A stretch of DNA of 64,000 nt from Magnaporthiopsis rhizophila (taxonomy: Eukaryota; Ascomycota; Sordariomycetes; Magnaporthales; Magnaporthaceae), in contig PYSS01000099.1 in the NCBI GenBank assembly GCA_003049465.1, positions 638 through 64,637 of the forward strand, given 5' to 3'. Numbering within the stretch: the stretch's first letter is position 1; each line of letters begins with the position of its first letter. The notes beneath the pieces are model-generated. The model did not search any database. It was not told the DNA's origin and saw only the letters and a list, made by a program, of their open reading frames with translations. Positions 35,101 through 46,500 of the stretch are shown here, piece after piece. The translations under genes and the position numbers were made by a program.

Positions 35101-37475
35101 AAGGGCCATATGACGGAGCTCGCTCAGCCGTTCATTTCCCACATTGAGTGGCTGGTTCCTCAGGAGTCGCACGGCGACCTCGAAGGCCGGGTCCGGCAAT
35201 TTCTCGATCCAGCCAACAGCCGGCCGTTACAGTACCTCTTTGAATTGGCCTCGTTCTTCGCATCAAACAACATGCTGAACAAGGACCAAGTCGGAGCGTT
35301 TCTCAAGTGGGTAATCGACCAGAACTACGTCGCTCAGCTTGCCGCCTTTCTTCACATCGACTCTGCCACGACGCGAAGCTTCGCCCAAAACATCTTAGAG
35401 CCTGCAGCTCGGACGCGAAACACCGAGTTGCCGGCATCTCTGCTTCGCTTGGCCTGGACTTCCGGCCCGTCTTAGAAGATGCCATATCAACCGACGACGA
35501 CGACTTTGTCCAGCTGCTGCTGGCCAGTGTCCCCGCGGACTGCTTGACCGGAGATTCCGGTGGACGCCTCCTACTCGCAATAGCCCACCTTGGTCGAGTC
35601 AACACTGCCAAAATTCTGGTCGAGAAAGGCGCCAACGTCAACTTTAACCCCTACATTTCCGGAAAGAACTCCTGGTCACCGCTGTGGTGGGCAGTGAGTA
35701 AACGGGAGCTCAACATGGCAAGATTCCTGCTCGAGAACGGCGCTGATGCTAACCTCGAATGTAACGACGAGAACGCGCCCACGCCTCTTGGTGCGCTAGT
35801 CTGTTATGGCCTTCAATCACCAAACCTCGAAATTGCGGAACTCCTCCTCGATTACGGGGCAGACATCGAATGCACTCTGTTCGGGCATGACTTTATGGAC
35901 TATATATATCACTGCATCACAAGCCTCTGCATCGGTTCATCCTTCGAAAGCTAGACTTGAAAGGGCGCACGGTTTCGATCTGCGACATCCTGGACAAAGC
36001 GCGGAAGGGACCCTTGTGTCTATCCACGTTCGTTCACCGTAACGAAGGGAAGATCTCACAAGACCTGCTGGAGAAGGCGCTGTACGAGTCAATGAGTTGG
36101 AATACCTACGACATCGGTATCACCGAGGCCCTGCTGACGCTGGAAGGCGTCGATGCGAACGGCCCGACGCTGGACGAGCCCCCCCCCTCATGCTTGCTGC
36201 CATTTGCGAAGATAAAGCGGTGTGCTTTACGCGGCTGCTCATCGGTGCGGGAGCGGACACCAACGTAGATGGCATTTTACGTCTCGCTGTCGACCAACGC
36301 GACTTCGAGCTGCTCCAACTGTTGCTGCTAGATGGGCATGTCAATATCGACGAGCAGGGGCCACCCGCGCTCGAACTGGCTGTACTGAGCGGAATGGTCG
36401 AAGCCGTCGCGCTTCTCCTGGACAAGGGGACGCCAATCGACGCCGTCGGCGAAACGCTCGCGCCTATACAGGCTGCAGCGCGGAGTGGAAGTCTCAGCCT
36501 CGCAAAGTATCTAATAGAGCGGAAGGCGGACGTCAACGCCTCACCGTACGGCCATAAAGGCCGCACAGCGCTGCAAGCGGCTTGCTGCGTCGGAGACGCC
36601 AAGATGGTCGAGTTTCTCCTCGGGAAAGGCGCCAAAGTGAACGCCGCGGCGGCTGCGTGGGAGGGCGTCACGGCGGTCGAGGGGCTGCTCGTCTGCCCGA
36701 CGGCGGGCCAGGACGTGAAAGAAAGGCTTTTCCGGCTCCTGCTTGAGAAAGACAGGGCGGCGGTTTTGCAGGCGACCGACGCCAACGGCAGAGGAATCGT
36801 CCACAAACTCGTTGAGCGCAACCTGCTCGGGCTGCTGGACGTGGCGCTCGAGCCGGGCGCCGAATCCGACCAGACGTCACTAGGGAGGGAAGGGCGCACG
36901 CCGCTACAGCTCGCGGCGGAAAAGGGGAATCTCGCTGCCGCAAAGCTGCTCGTCAAGCACGGCGCGGACGTCAACGCTCCACCCGCGCCACACCATGGGA
37001 GGACGGCCTTGCAGGCTGCAGCCTCATGCCCCGACACCGAACATGGATGTGATACGCCTTCTCGTCGACGACGCCGAGGCAGACGTCGACGCGGCCGCGG
37101 GCGTGCGCGGCGGCATCACGGCGATCCAGGGGGGCCGCCATCTCCGGCTACATCCCCGTGGCCGAGTACCTGCTCCGGAAGGGCGCCGACGTGAATTCTG
37201 CTGCGGCGCTGAGGGACGGCTGCACCGCTATACAAGGCGCGGCCGAGCACGGCCGCTTGGACATGGTGCAGTTTCTCCTCAACCGCGGCGCCGAGGGCGA
37301 CGATGATGCGCTTTCTGGTACCGGCGGCGGGTTCAGGAGCGCGATAGCCCTTGCTGAGGAGAACGGCCACTTTGAGGTTGCCAACTTGCTGAGATTAAGG
37401 CAACGCCATGCGAGCGCGATGGACGCAGGGGAGATGGAGAGTGACACCGCCATTACGCGCCGGGGCGGCAGTTAA
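32105..37475 (+). pseudogene. NLR-like locus: TM + SesB-like hydrolase + NACHT + ankyrin repeats, frame-broken
   Basis: A long chain of conserved segments in constant order but changing frame. (1) About 32105-32262, with a good intron to 32342, gives a short N-terminus then a membrane segment (LITLGLIVLAILAYSVYG). (2) 32471-33329 is a PGAP1/DUF676-type alpha/beta hydrolase: IDICFVHGLSGD, AHSLGDLVCKEA and IIFMGTPHGG, as in SesB effector domains of fungal NLRs. (3) After an 88-base intron (33330-33417), NACHT begins; Walker A is GKPGSGKST, Walker B VWLFVDALDECGK, and a winged-helix segment and FIHQSVKDFL follow. (4) About 35500-37475 holds ankyrin repeats. The frame changes near 32470, 32757, 32830, 33227, 33603, 33824, 35420, 35940, 36185, 37040 and 37138; some sit in C or G runs. 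There are almost no in-frame nonsense codons otherwise, so it is either a young pseudogene or has local base-calling errors. NLRs of this kind act in non-self recognition and cell death. Confidence 0.83.
33330..33417 (+). other. intron in NLR-like locus
   Basis: GTAAGG donor and GCCGCAG acceptor, 88 bases, phase 0, separating the hydrolase domain from the NACHT domain. Its clean preservation amid frame breaks argues that the locus was recently a functional gene. Confidence 0.7.
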
Positions 37476-37565
37476 AGGAGCATGTCCTGTTGTATTTCCT
37501 GTCCCTTCTTTTCGTATCATGGTGTGTTAATTATTCCAAGTTTTCCTTTTTATGTGGGCAGCTTC

Positions 37566-37591
37566 TTTTTTTTTTTTTTTTTTTTTTTTTT
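37566..37591. repeat. 26-base poly-T run
   Basis: Uninterrupted T homopolymer about 90 bases after the NLR-like stop codon. Confidence 0.9.
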
Positions 37592-38187
37592 GGTTTGTAT
37601 ATCCTGCAAACCTAGAAAACGCACCACCTGCACTCTGTATCCCCTTTCACTGCTCTTCTTCAAACCCACCGTGAAAGAGATGCCAGCCGCAGGTATTTGA
37701 GTAATGTCCACGATGGTTGATCTTATAAATGGGCTTTGTCGTATCGTTAAAACCTCCCTGTCCTCTTCCTTTAAATACAAAGTGGTGACTGGAAAGGAGG
37801 GTGTCCTAATATACACAGAATGGAGTGGAGACGAAATCTTCAAGAAGAACTGTACAACAGAATTCGCGGCTGTTGTGACTGGTGCCATAATAGGCTGTAA
37901 AAGCATTTGAAGCAGTGTAATTTTCTGCTTTAATGAAAAAGGATGCGAACGAAGCATTATTACACTTAATTATTTTATCAAGTTTGGGGGCAACAGGTTT
38001 TCAAAGGAGAATATCAACGTAGGTGCCGCCTACCTAGGTACTTACCGTCCTAAGGGACCTTAATTCTCAGTTTTTCGTGGAGAATACCATGAAAAACAAT
38101 ACCTTAGCGTGTGCACACGGAGGAAATGTTTTTTTACGCTCGCCCACACGGTTGACCGTTATTCAAAAATGGCCTCCCCCGGTATGT

Positions 38188-38211
38188 TAGGTACCTAGAT
38201 AGGTACCTACC
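38188..38211. repeat. paired TAGGTACCTA palindromes
   Basis: Two copies of the palindrome lie 14 bases apart (TTAGGTACCTAG then ATAGGTACCTAC). Related forms occur near 4297, 10292, 38033, 38385, 41935, 42543 and 47648, always between genes. Confidence 0.7.
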
Positions 38212-38483
38212 AGGCAGCTAATGGCTGTCGCGAAGGCGAGGGCAGCTGGGGTCCGGATCGTTGGCCAAGAGCTGGGAGGCCAATCGCCCCGACACAGCTA
38301 CCTCCCGCTTTCGGGCTACCTCTAGCACGGCTCAGATGCATTACCTACGCCCTCTACTTTACATACCGCCTAGGCGGTAGGTAGGTACCTACATATATAG
38401 GCTAGCGCCCCCGACATCAAGCGCACGGGTTTCCAATCCTGCCACCAATGTCAACCCTCTGATCCCGCGCCGTCGCCTTCACC

Positions 38484-40247
38484 ATGAGTGACGAGTATAG
38501 CGCCCGCATATCCGTCATTCCGGGTCTCCTCGCCGATCCGGATGACGAGGATGCCCGCGAGTTCTACGATGCCGCCGTCGCAGGCGACCTCGACACGCTC
38601 AAGGAACTGCTCATCCTCAACCCGGACATCAACATTAACGCCCAGTACCGTCAAATCCCCGACGGCAACGATTACGCCGAGAGAGTGTTGTATGAGACGG
38701 CGCGATGGAGCGTCGAGGCGAGTGAAGCCGCCATCAATGGAGCCACCCGGGGAGGGCACACCGACGTTGTGTGCCTGCTGCTTGCCCTTGGCGCAAATGT
38801 GAACTCCGAGTGCACGCACGGTAATGAGCTTCGAACACCGCTTTACAACGCCATGGAATTCAAACACGTCGACCTCGTCCGAGTCCTCCTCGACCACGGT
38901 GCCGATTTGAACACAAAGCTTTTTGTCGTGAGCGGCGAAGATCTCGATTATTATCACGTTTGCTGGACCACTCGGGATTTCAAAATACTTGACCTCCTGC
39001 TGGACTACGGAGGCTTCGATCTCAATACGATCCAGAAGTACGGCGATCCAATCCGGGAGGAGTTCTATGCTCGCCAGAAGCACATCTACCGCATGGTTCT
39101 GTTTCGGGTCTCCTTCGTATGCTCCTCCTCTGTCATCCGGGAATAAGTAAGTGTTGGTGGACACTAATTAATCGATCCGGCACAGGCATATCGTGCGGTG
39201 CAGCGCGGTGTCAAAATGCTCAGCTGGGCAATCAGTAGAGGTCTCATCGTATCCGACGAACTTCTCGATGCAGTCGAACCCAAAGACTACGAGATGCTGA
39301 GGTACCTTGTCACCGACGTAGGCCTCAGGGACTCGAATTTCTCGCTCCTGTCCCAGATGCATCTCTGGCGAGAATATGGCGAGAGCGTGGACAAAACCCG
39401 GCCAATTGTCAACCTCCTCCTCGACACTGTGCCCCAGGACAAGATGAAGCAGCTGCCAACTGTCCTCTGTGCCGCCATGGAAGCGCGATCAATGGACACC
39501 TTCCGGTTTTGGTTGGACTGGGGAGTCGACGTCAACGGCCATTCAAACCGCGGGCTGGCACCCTTGCACCAGACCATCGTCAGCGGCCAGATCTTATCGC
39601 CAGAATTCGCCAAAATTCTTCTCGAGCGAGGCGCAGATGTGAACAATCGCACGGCCGATTACATGACCCCGTGGGGAGAAATTCAGAGTGGAAGCAACGC
39701 TTGTGAGACGATCCCAGGAGGACGACGCCTGGGGAACGTTGAGAACCCGCCTTCCGCCTTCCAGTGCTCCTAACACGCTTCGATTTTTGAACTTGTAGTG
39801 CATCTGTCCTGTGGACACAAGGGTGTCGCCCATGGTGACGCCGTGATTGACATGTATCTTGCCGCCGGCCTCGATCGGGACGCCCGAAACGACGCAGGAT
39901 CTACTCCGCTCCACGAACTCGCCGCTTACATCGCGAGACCCATGCGAACCGTTTACCATTTGACAGAGGCGACACCTCACCTGCAGTATCTTGCAAGGGA
40001 GGCCAAGGACATCAATGCGACCGACAACGATGGCAGAACGGCGCTACACTGCCTCGCCCGCCCGTCTTACCTGCAGGCGTTGAAAGAGGCCGTCCTGGTC
40101 CTGATCCGGTGCGGCATCAGCCTAGACATCGAAGATAAAGACGGCAAGACTGCAGAGGATTTGTTCCGGCAGTTTCACGACATCCGGTTCAAGGACTGGA
40201 TCGAGGTAGAGCCCGTGCGAGGCAACGAGCCGGAGTTGAATTGCTAG
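38484..40247 (+). CDS. ankyrin-repeat protein
   Basis: Three exons (38484-39116, 39186-39702, 39799-40247) join in phase to 532 residues. Intron 1 has GTATGC, an ACTAATTA branch-like site and CACAG; intron 2 has GTGAGA and TTGTAG. Ankyrin units are visible throughout, for example TDVVCLLLALGANVN, VDLVRVLLDHGADLN, PEFAKILLERGADVN, TPLHELAAY and DGRTALHCLAR. No enzyme, signal peptide or membrane domain is seen. The gene is intact, unlike the NLR-like locus on its left and the secreted-protein gene on its right. Ankyrin-only proteins beside NLR loci are common in fungi and may arise from NLR C-termini; a separate scaffold role is equally possible. Function unknown. Confidence 0.85.
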
Positions 40248-40296
40248 GAGCTAGTGGATGGAAAGGGCGAGCTACTCCGTATAGAGGAAGCCCTGC

Positions 40297-41594
40297 TTAG
40301 GAAGCCTTTGGGGGCCTCGCAGAGCGCCCAGAGTCGGCCTTGCGGGGGTTCGGAAGCAGCGTAACCACCCGGCTCTTCTCTTGGGCGAATACTTTGGAAA
40401 GCTCATCAGGCTTCGTGGTTCTGGCTGCGGCGTCAAGACCGAATTCTGTGGCAAGCTCCCTGCAGCCATACTGGCCTGGAAGATCGTTCGTGTCCGCGCA
40501 GGGGTCATCAATCCCTTCAACCTGTACGCACTTGCCATCGATTTTCTTGGCAGACCCCCTGACCCAGGCGGCTATCTTGGCCCCCTTAGGTGGCCGGCCT
40601 GTCGCACGTGAAGGTAGCAACGCCTTTCTGCTCGGCCTCCTTCTTCTTGATTTCTCGGTCCAGACGCAAGACGTTGATCTCGCCGCACTTGCCACCCCTC
40701 CTGTGCCGCTGCGGGTCGTCAGGATTGTTCAGGCAAGCGACCAGGTAGTTGCCGACGGTTCCCTCCCTCCTTCCCGCTTAGCTCCTCGACCGCCTTGTCC
40801 ACATGCCGTTCCATCGCTTTCTTATCAGCCTCGGCCACTCCACTGAAAAGGCCGGGGATCGAGAAGGACGAGGCGAGCAGGATGCGGTTGTCCGAAATGG
40901 CCATGGCTATCATGGCGTTGGGGTGGCTCTTGTGCGCGCTCTGCATCTGCCTCATGGCCGCGTGGGCGTAGTAGCTCAGCACCGCATGGTCGTCGGCCTT
41001 GACCCCGGCGGCGACCTTGATGTAGCCGCTGAAGGACGTGGTCGGCCGGAGCTCCTTCTTGGGATACAGCTCGCTGCGCTCCAGGTCGATCTGGAAGTCC
41101 TTCTGGATGCCCACGTTCGGCGCGGCCGGCCGGAGCGTGTCCCATATGGTCGCCCGCGGGTCGGGTAAGGGGTTTTTCTGGGTGGAGCCCAGCGCGGGCG
41201 CCGAGCCCGACGACGCCTCCCCCGTGCCGCTCACCGACGCGGTAGCTGGGCTAGTGCTCGACGCGGCAGATTTAGCGACCGGAGTGGTAGGCTTAACGGC
41301 CGTAGTGGTGGGTTTAGTGACCGAAGTGGTGGCTTTGATGGCCGAAGTGGCAGGCCTAGCGACCGAAGTGGTAGCTTTAACGACCGAAGTGGTAGGTTTG
41401 GTGACCGCAGCGGTAAGTTTAGTGCCCGATCCTGCGGCCCCGGCGTTCGGCCGCGAGCCTGGCAAGGCGGCCGGTGAAGCGCGCCCCGACCCCGAGCCCT
41501 TGTCGGGTTTAGGGGGCTTGCCCGCCGGTATCGGGACTCCGAGCGCAAAGGGCCGGAGAAGGGCCAGGAGAGCGAGGACTGGAAGGAGCTTCAT
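40297..41594 (-). pseudogene. secreted heptad-repeat protein with possible deaminase-like C-terminus, frame-broken
   Basis: The N-terminus MKLLPVLALLALLRPFALG is a typical signal peptide. A Pro/Lys/Ser-rich segment follows, then seven 7-residue repeats of the TTSVVKA type. The next, globular part includes YYAHAAMRQMQSAHKSHPN. The 5' frame stays open to a stop at 40719, but the conserved-looking sequence moves to another frame near 40765, within GA-rich sequence, and again near 40598. Across these breaks lie GGKCGEINVL and then DDPCADTNDLPGQYGC. A C-x-E motif followed by a PC...C motif is how zinc-dependent nucleic-acid deaminase domains look, including toxin-type deaminases in fungi; this link is inference from two short motifs. 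The breaks mean it is a pseudogene or contains sequence errors. If functional it would be secreted. It is convergent with the ankyrin gene; the stops are only 49 bases apart. Confidence 0.6.
41277..41423 (-). repeat. seven tandem 21-base units encoding heptapeptide repeats
   Basis: On the plus strand the unit resembles GACCGAAGTGGTAGCTTTAAC. Seven units are contiguous and in frame, encoding Thr/Val/Lys-rich heptads after the signal peptide of the secreted protein. Confidence 0.9.
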
Positions 41595-43519
41595 CTTGGC
41601 GAGGCAGCTGAAAAGATGTAGGATGAATGTGGACGTCGAAAAAATGTAGCTATGGGGAGTTCTGGAGTGGTAATGTGTCTTATTGGTGATGAATATCGAG
41701 ATGGCCGATGTTCGACGGCGTAGCTGGGAATCAGATGTTGGACGGCTGGAAAGTGTGTAAAGCTATTGATGATGGAGCATACTGCGAGGTCGATACCCGA
41801 AAGGAGATGCTAATGCAGAGAGAAGATGCTGATATCGAAAGGATATGCTGATACTGATACCATTTTCAAGACAGATAGTCCAGCCCAGCGCCTGTTTTAT
41901 ACACATCTCTTCCCCTAGTAAAACACATCTACCTAGGTACATAGATACAAAACATCGAAGCGGCCACCACTTCCCTTCCACACGCCTAGTAAGCCCCCCG
42001 GGCTGTTGGCGGCAGAGATGCCTTCAAACGCGTCTCGGCGCAGCATCGCAGCCCCTGGCGGTGAACACAAAGACATCCATCCGTCTGTTGAACCAGTCAG
42101 AGTGTGGTTGAAAATGCGCGCAGCCTACCGCGCCCGCTTGTTGGTCGGCTCCCATATTTGTGTGTTGCGACTGACAGCCTCTCCTTGGCTTGGCCTCGGC
42201 CTTGGGTTGGTCGAGACCAGATGGAAAGTTTGCCCCCAAGCACGTAGTAAGGCACCGGCACGCGATGCGGCCACCTGTTGGCGTGGCGCGAGGGTGAAAG
42301 GTGTGTGTGGGTGTATGTATGTATGTGTGGGAAAGTAGGCTGGTGGTGGTACCAGGGTGCTAACTGTGGGCGCGTACAGTTGTGCGGGAACTGCAGTACC
42401 CCCTCCATTTCCACGCACCCCTTATTCCGCCGCGGAACGCACCGGCTGGGAGCTGATCGACCCATGATGCCCTCGGGCGGTAGAGCGGCTCGATGGCGCT
42501 GAGCAGGTCACATACTGGACATTGGCACTCATGGATCAAAACGTACCTACCAGCCAAGTGCCCAAGGCAGGTAGGCACATGCCAAGTAACAGGAAGAATC
42601 GACCACAAATTAAAAAGACGCCGTCTGTCCTCCTCAGAGAAGGCTTGCAGTGCAGAAAACCAGATACACGGAACGTCCTGTTACTCAGCCATCACGGCTC
42701 AAAGCTCAAAATAGATGGTTGTTGGTTCCACGAGCAAGCCGATAATATGCACCTGCACATATACCTTACCTAACTGCTGACGATAAATGCCCGGCAGCTG
42801 AGGTGTGGTGTGTGGGACAAAAGTGGCAGGAGGGGTCTCGGAAACGTCCCGATCCGGATCATGACCTTCTTTCCTAACTGGGCGACTCCCGCCCCGGGGC
42901 ATTGCTTCCAACATTCATTCATTCGCTCGGTTGCCGTTGCCGCTGCCGCTGCCGGGAAGACACTGATTTGGGGCCATTTTCTGCAACACAGCCACATACA
43001 CCTGCATGTAGTGAAGGGGGCGGGCGCACGCAAATGTGTGCTGGGGCTGGGGAGCTGGGATCACCCCAAACTTTATCAAAACCTCAAAAAAATCACCACG
43101 AAAGCTTTTGACGAACGGGGAAAAAAAGCGAGGAATTATACTGAACGAGCAAACCTTTTACTGAAGTGAGAAGCATTAAACACTGCCGTTTAAAACAGCG
43201 CTGGCGTGGGAATTTTCTGGGTGGTTTGATCCACAGCGAAACCCACAGGAGTGATGGTGGTATGTCCATGTGCGGCGTTTGTGGCGCGATGTACCCCCTA
43301 TTCTACATTGTTGGTCCCAAAAGACGTCAACATCAGCCGATATCTGGGCCCATCGTGTACAGCAAAACACCCTCTATCCCCCGACTCCCACGCCGGTTGC
43401 CACGGATATCCGACACATGCAAACAAATACCCTACTGCTCTCTTGATGAGGTTCTCTTGACATGGAAAAAGAATGCCTCAAGTGACAAAAGATTATATTC
43501 ACACAGCTGCTCGCATCCT
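41595..43519. other. intergenic region left of the large WD40 gene
   Basis: 1.9 kb without a supported gene. It should contain the promoter of the secreted-protein gene (right of 41594) and the 3' end of the WD40 gene (left of 43520). GTACCTACC-type motifs occur at 41935 and 42543. Confidence 0.5.
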
Positions 43520-46500
43520 TCACACCTCGTCCGGCAGCTCGGCGTACTCGAAATCGAAATCCGGCGCCCGACCCAACGCCACCGCATCCTCGCCCAGCCG
43601 TGCCTTGGTCTCTTCGTCTAGCGCGTCCACGTCCAGATCCAGTGCCAGGTTCCGCACGTGACGCTGCACCGCCAGCGCCCGCATCCTCTTGTCCCGCCAC
43701 GCAGCGCCACCAACACCATCATCACTGCCGCCGCAGCCGCCACTCCTCCTGAAGGGGAGCACAGGGGAGTACTGCCGGAGCGCAAACTGCTGCCGCGACG
43801 CGTCTGCGGCCAGCAGCGGCGCCGTCCGGTCCCGGGGGTCCGTCCGCGCCGCGAGGCAGAAGAGGTTGGTCGAGCCGTAGTTGGGCCCCTGCACCGCACC
43901 GACGACGCGGTTCGGGTGAAGCAGAAGCTGGCCGGCCCTGAGGAAGGCCCGCCCGCGGTCGACGCCCGTCACGGGCTCGATGGGGTTGCCGGCCGCGTCG
44001 TGCGTCGGTTTGGGCGGCTCCGGGTGTAGGATGATCGGGGTTGGCCGCCGTCTGGTCAGCGTGCCGCCGTCCTCGGTCCGGATCCTCATCGGCTGTCCCG
44101 GCAGGGCCGAGAACGGCGACGGCCGCCGGAAGGGTGTGGCGGGCTTCGTCGCGGCACCATCACTGCTGGCGCCACCCCATTCGTCCTCTTCGTAATCGTG
44201 TGTCGTCAACAAGAACACGCGGCCTGTGCCGTCACCGATAACCAGCTTCGTCTTGTCTGGCGAAAATGCCCCGGATGTGACGGCGCCAGGGCACTCTAGG
44301 AGCACCCGAATCAGCGGCTTGCCCTCGGTTCGCACGTTCCAGACCCTGACGGTGCCGTCCGATGAGCCTGTGTAGAAGCGGTCGGGTGATGAGCCCCATG
44401 CCTGGAACTGCACACCGACATCCCCGGTCTCGATGTCACCAAACTCGGGCTCCTCAATAGGCGCTTTTTAACGTATCCAGTTAGCACTGCTTTATTCGTC
44501 TTGGGCTTGAATCGTCCGACATACCTCCGTGAGCCAGGATTTGGAAGGGAAGAGCCTCCTGGGATCCAGTATCCCAAACATAGGTCTTGCCATCGGTGCA
44601 GCCGGCAGTCACGTACGACGCCTTAGGACAGTACGGCCTGTGGAGGGAGCTGTGTTAGCCAGAGCGGCCAGGCGAGGCTCAAGACTGCCGCGTTGCACTC
44701 ACATGATTGTCAGGCTGTTGATATCGACGGCAGCACAGTCGAGCGTCTTTGTCTCCGAATACGTGTGCAGGTGATCCTTGCTCAGATTGTAGACGCGGAT
44801 TTGCGTGCGAGTGCTATTCTCCTTGGTGCCCGTCGGCGAGGTAGCGGCAATGAAGCACTCCTGCGACGGGTGCCAAGCCACGTCAAAAACGTTGCACTTT
44901 GAGGCCGACGAGACGAACCAGTGCTCACCGCTCAGCCCGTCCCAAAGCTTGAGCTCACCCGACTGTCGCTTGTCCTCGGGGATGTCGTTATCGTCCCCGG
45001 TAAGGCTGCGAGGTGAGTATCCCACGAGAAGAAGGTGGAGCGACCCAGGGGTCACAGGGGTACCTGCGGCCAGGCCCCAGCGAATCGTAGACGGGAAATA
45101 TGCCCACTTCTCCGTCGCGGCGCCCTCAGCCAGGGGGGCCGAGAACGGTCTGTAGCTGCTCGCCGAGACGTCGGCCTCGTTGACCGAGTAGATGCGTACG
45201 GCATCCGACGCCGCGTTGGCGGCCGTAGCGACCATGCCGCTGGCGTGTTTGGATGCGAGCACGTAGTTGACATTTCCTGTGTGCTCCCACGTGCCGAGCA
45301 GCTTCAAGGCGCCATCTGTCAAGCCCCAGACCTTGACCGTGTGATCGAAGCTCGCGGTGTAAGCTCGGTTGTATCGGCCATCGTAGTCGGAAAAGACGAC
45401 CGACGAGTACAGCCAAGGGTCCTGGCTCTCAATCATCTCATCCGACGAGTTCGAGCCTTTCTGCACTATTGGCCGTTTGATCTTGTGGTCAGGGTACGCG
45501 CGGACGGTCTTTCGGGTGGCAGACCCCAGGAGAAGATTTCCTGGCTTGTTGTACTGCTGGTTATGTGCGTCGCTGTGGCTTGTGGCACCACAAACGAAGG
45601 CGTCGTTGGAAACCCACGACGTGGTGATGATATCGCCAGCCGCGTTAGTCCACTCGAGCCTTAGCTCGAGCTCATCCTCAACAACACTCCTGATGTCGTT
45701 CCGAACGTCCCTGAAGATGGCGTCGGCCCCTACCAACGTGCCGGAGCCCAAAGGCAGGACTTGTCGTGCGGCTACGAGAGAGAAAAACTTTGCGTTCCGC
45801 GCGCACCGGCTCTCCTGATCTAGGATATCTGTCTCGGGAGCCATCATGAATGGGAACCGGTTCCATCGTCGGTATTTGGCGACGTCGGCCAGGAAGTCGA
45901 CAATATCTCGAGGCTCGCGGCCTGGGAGCTTAATGCCGTCGAGGGTCTCGCTGACAAGCTCCCTCTTCCCTCGAGACCTGTGTTGCTTGAGGGCTTTCCC
46001 GTAGCATTTTGCCACCGCGAATATGTTCTGGACGCCCGTGCCAGGGGCGAGAGACCGAGCCACAGTATCGATCTCGTCGGCCGTAAAGTCGGCGTGGATA
46101 ATGGTGCCGTTTTGAATAGCACCCTTGTGGAGGTGTTTGTTTCCCCGAACCAGCCGGGCCCTGACGACGTGCTTGAGGTAAGGGCGTCTGCTCCCTTGTA
46201 GTACTGACGGCTGTGGCGCAATGTCGTTAACGGCCTGAAGCTGCAAGGCGCGGCCGCGCGCCCTGAAGTTTGCCGGTGAAGTCGGAGGGATCCGGCTTTT
46301 GGGTGGCTTCGGGGCCGCTGCCGGAGGGCGAAAAACAGGCCCGGGAAGAGCGGCGACGGTCGGCCGGGCGGTGGGAGCGGCGGTCGGCGGAGTCAAAGCA
46401 GCATTATTTGCTGCTACCCGCATCCTATACGGACCTCTCTGGCCGGCCAACGACCGAGGCCGGGACGGGACCGGCCGCTGAACATCACGTTGGGGCGACG

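Larger units (their letters stand above)
37476..38483. other. AT-richer intergenic region with palindromic GGTACC motifs
   Basis: One kilobase between the NLR-like locus and the intact ankyrin gene. It begins with a 26-base T run (37566-37591) and ends with several TAGGTACCTA-type motifs (38021-38040, 38188-38211, 38366-38392). A 68-codon plus-strand frame at 37704-37910 (contains YKVVTGKEGVLIYTEW) has acceptable codon use, but I recognise no family; it could be a small gene or chance. Confidence 0.45.
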
